NCBI RefSeq assembly: GCF_011759365.1
Contig: NZ_JAARLZ010000003.1
Coordinates: 248,001 to 312,000, forward strand
Reading direction: 5' to 3'
Origin: Luteibacter anthropi
GTDB lineage: Bacteria; Pseudomonadota; Gammaproteobacteria; Xanthomonadales; Rhodanobacteraceae
DNA: 64,000 nt
Shown here one piece after another: positions 63,728 to 64,000 of this stretch. How positions within the stretch are numbered: position 1 is the stretch's first letter; every line of letters begins with the position of its first letter. The notes below the pieces were generated by a model. That model was not told where the DNA came from and did not search any database. It was given only the letters and a program-made list of their open reading frames with translations. Made by a program: the position numbers and the translations under genes.

Positions 63728-64000
63728 ATGAAGCGTTTGCATCTGATTGGTCTGACCGCTGTAGCCATGTGCGCCGCTTTTGCGGCGCACGCTGAAGGAA
63801 ACAAGGCCAACGGGCGAACGCTCGTGTATACCTGTCAGGGGTGCCACGGCATCCCGGGGTACTCCAATGCCTACCCCAGTTACCACGTGCCGCATATCGC
63901 GGGCCAGAACGAGCAATACCTCGTCAATGCGCTGAAGGCCTACAAGAGTGGCGAGCGCACGCATCTGACGATGGGTGCGCAGGCGCAAAGCATGTCGGAC
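63728..64000 (+). CDS. c-type cytochrome (3' part beyond window)
   Basis: The first 91 residues of an exported cytochrome c. The signal peptide ends about AAHA (residue 22); the heme-binding motif is CQGCH (Cys36, Cys39, His40), followed by GIPGYSNAYPSYHVPHIAGQNEQYLVNALKAY, as in class I cytochromes c4/c5 or small redox-carrier subunits. Periplasmic. Truncated by the window edge. Confidence 0.9.
   Translation, partial: MKRLHLIGLTAVAMCAAFAAHAEGNKANGRTLVYTCQGCHGIPGYSNAYPSYHVPHIAGQNEQYLVNALKAYKSGERTHLTMGAQAQSMSD

Overview
The window is GC-rich throughout and has the gene content of a gammaproteobacterium of the Xanthomonadales, most likely Rhodanobacteraceae (Luteibacter- or Dyella-like). This is inferred from gene content and protein style: a CysB-type regulator beside a TauE permease, the fused RlmKL methyltransferase, DUF6491 and Slp proteins, a kinase/ECF sigma pair, and many copies of a short REP-like palindrome. 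No rRNA, tRNA, CRISPR array, integrase or IS transposase was recognised. The left edge lies just past the end of pcm and the right edge cuts a c-type cytochrome gene.

Layout. 0-7 kb: pcm-surE, an Smr protein, and a TonB-dependent receptor/M28 peptidase operon whose 5' leader holds a short Cys-rich ORF ending in a CCCRP motif. 7-15.9 kb: an acidic hypothetical, an AraC regulator, an M3 peptidase, cysB and tauE, a LysR/NAD(P)-reductase divergent pair, rlmJ and slp. 15.9-25.2 kb: a Ser/Thr kinase with a TTG start and a Shine-Dalgarno buried in a hairpin, coupled to an ECF sigma factor, followed tail-to-tail by two paralogous autotransporters. 25-38 kb: a CDF transporter, mfd, egtBD (ergothioneine), small exported proteins, rlmKL, an esterase, an amidase, tesB. 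38-44 kb: a LysR gene and the PQQ operon pqqABCDE, with an S9 peptidase translationally coupled behind it and an attenuator-like hairpin after pqqA. 44.5-49.8 kb: a large RHS/YD-repeat protein with an AT-richer interior. 50-51.5 kb: two small genes and about 1 kb of non-coding, hairpin-dense DNA with a candidate structured RNA, then a REP array. 51.5-64 kb: MFS and DMT transporters, recJ with a coupled partner gene, an ABC-F ATPase, the agmatine-to-putrescine pair (agmatine deiminase and N-carbamoylputrescine amidase), a TraB-family membrane protein and the cytochrome fragment.

The most distinctive feature is one REP-like family (arm beginning TGTAGGAGCGCGCC, about 70-110 bp as a full palindrome, roughly 20 copies). 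It occurs singly, in tandem arrays with locus-specific constant periods (44, 98, 102 and 136 bp), inside two ORFs without breaking them, and at the 3' ends of four genes whose stop codon is the TAG of the element. The other leads are the CCCRP leader ORF, the candidate RNA at 50.94-51.10 kb, and the hairpin over the kinase start. Starts, domains and structures were read by eye; no database search or folding program was run.
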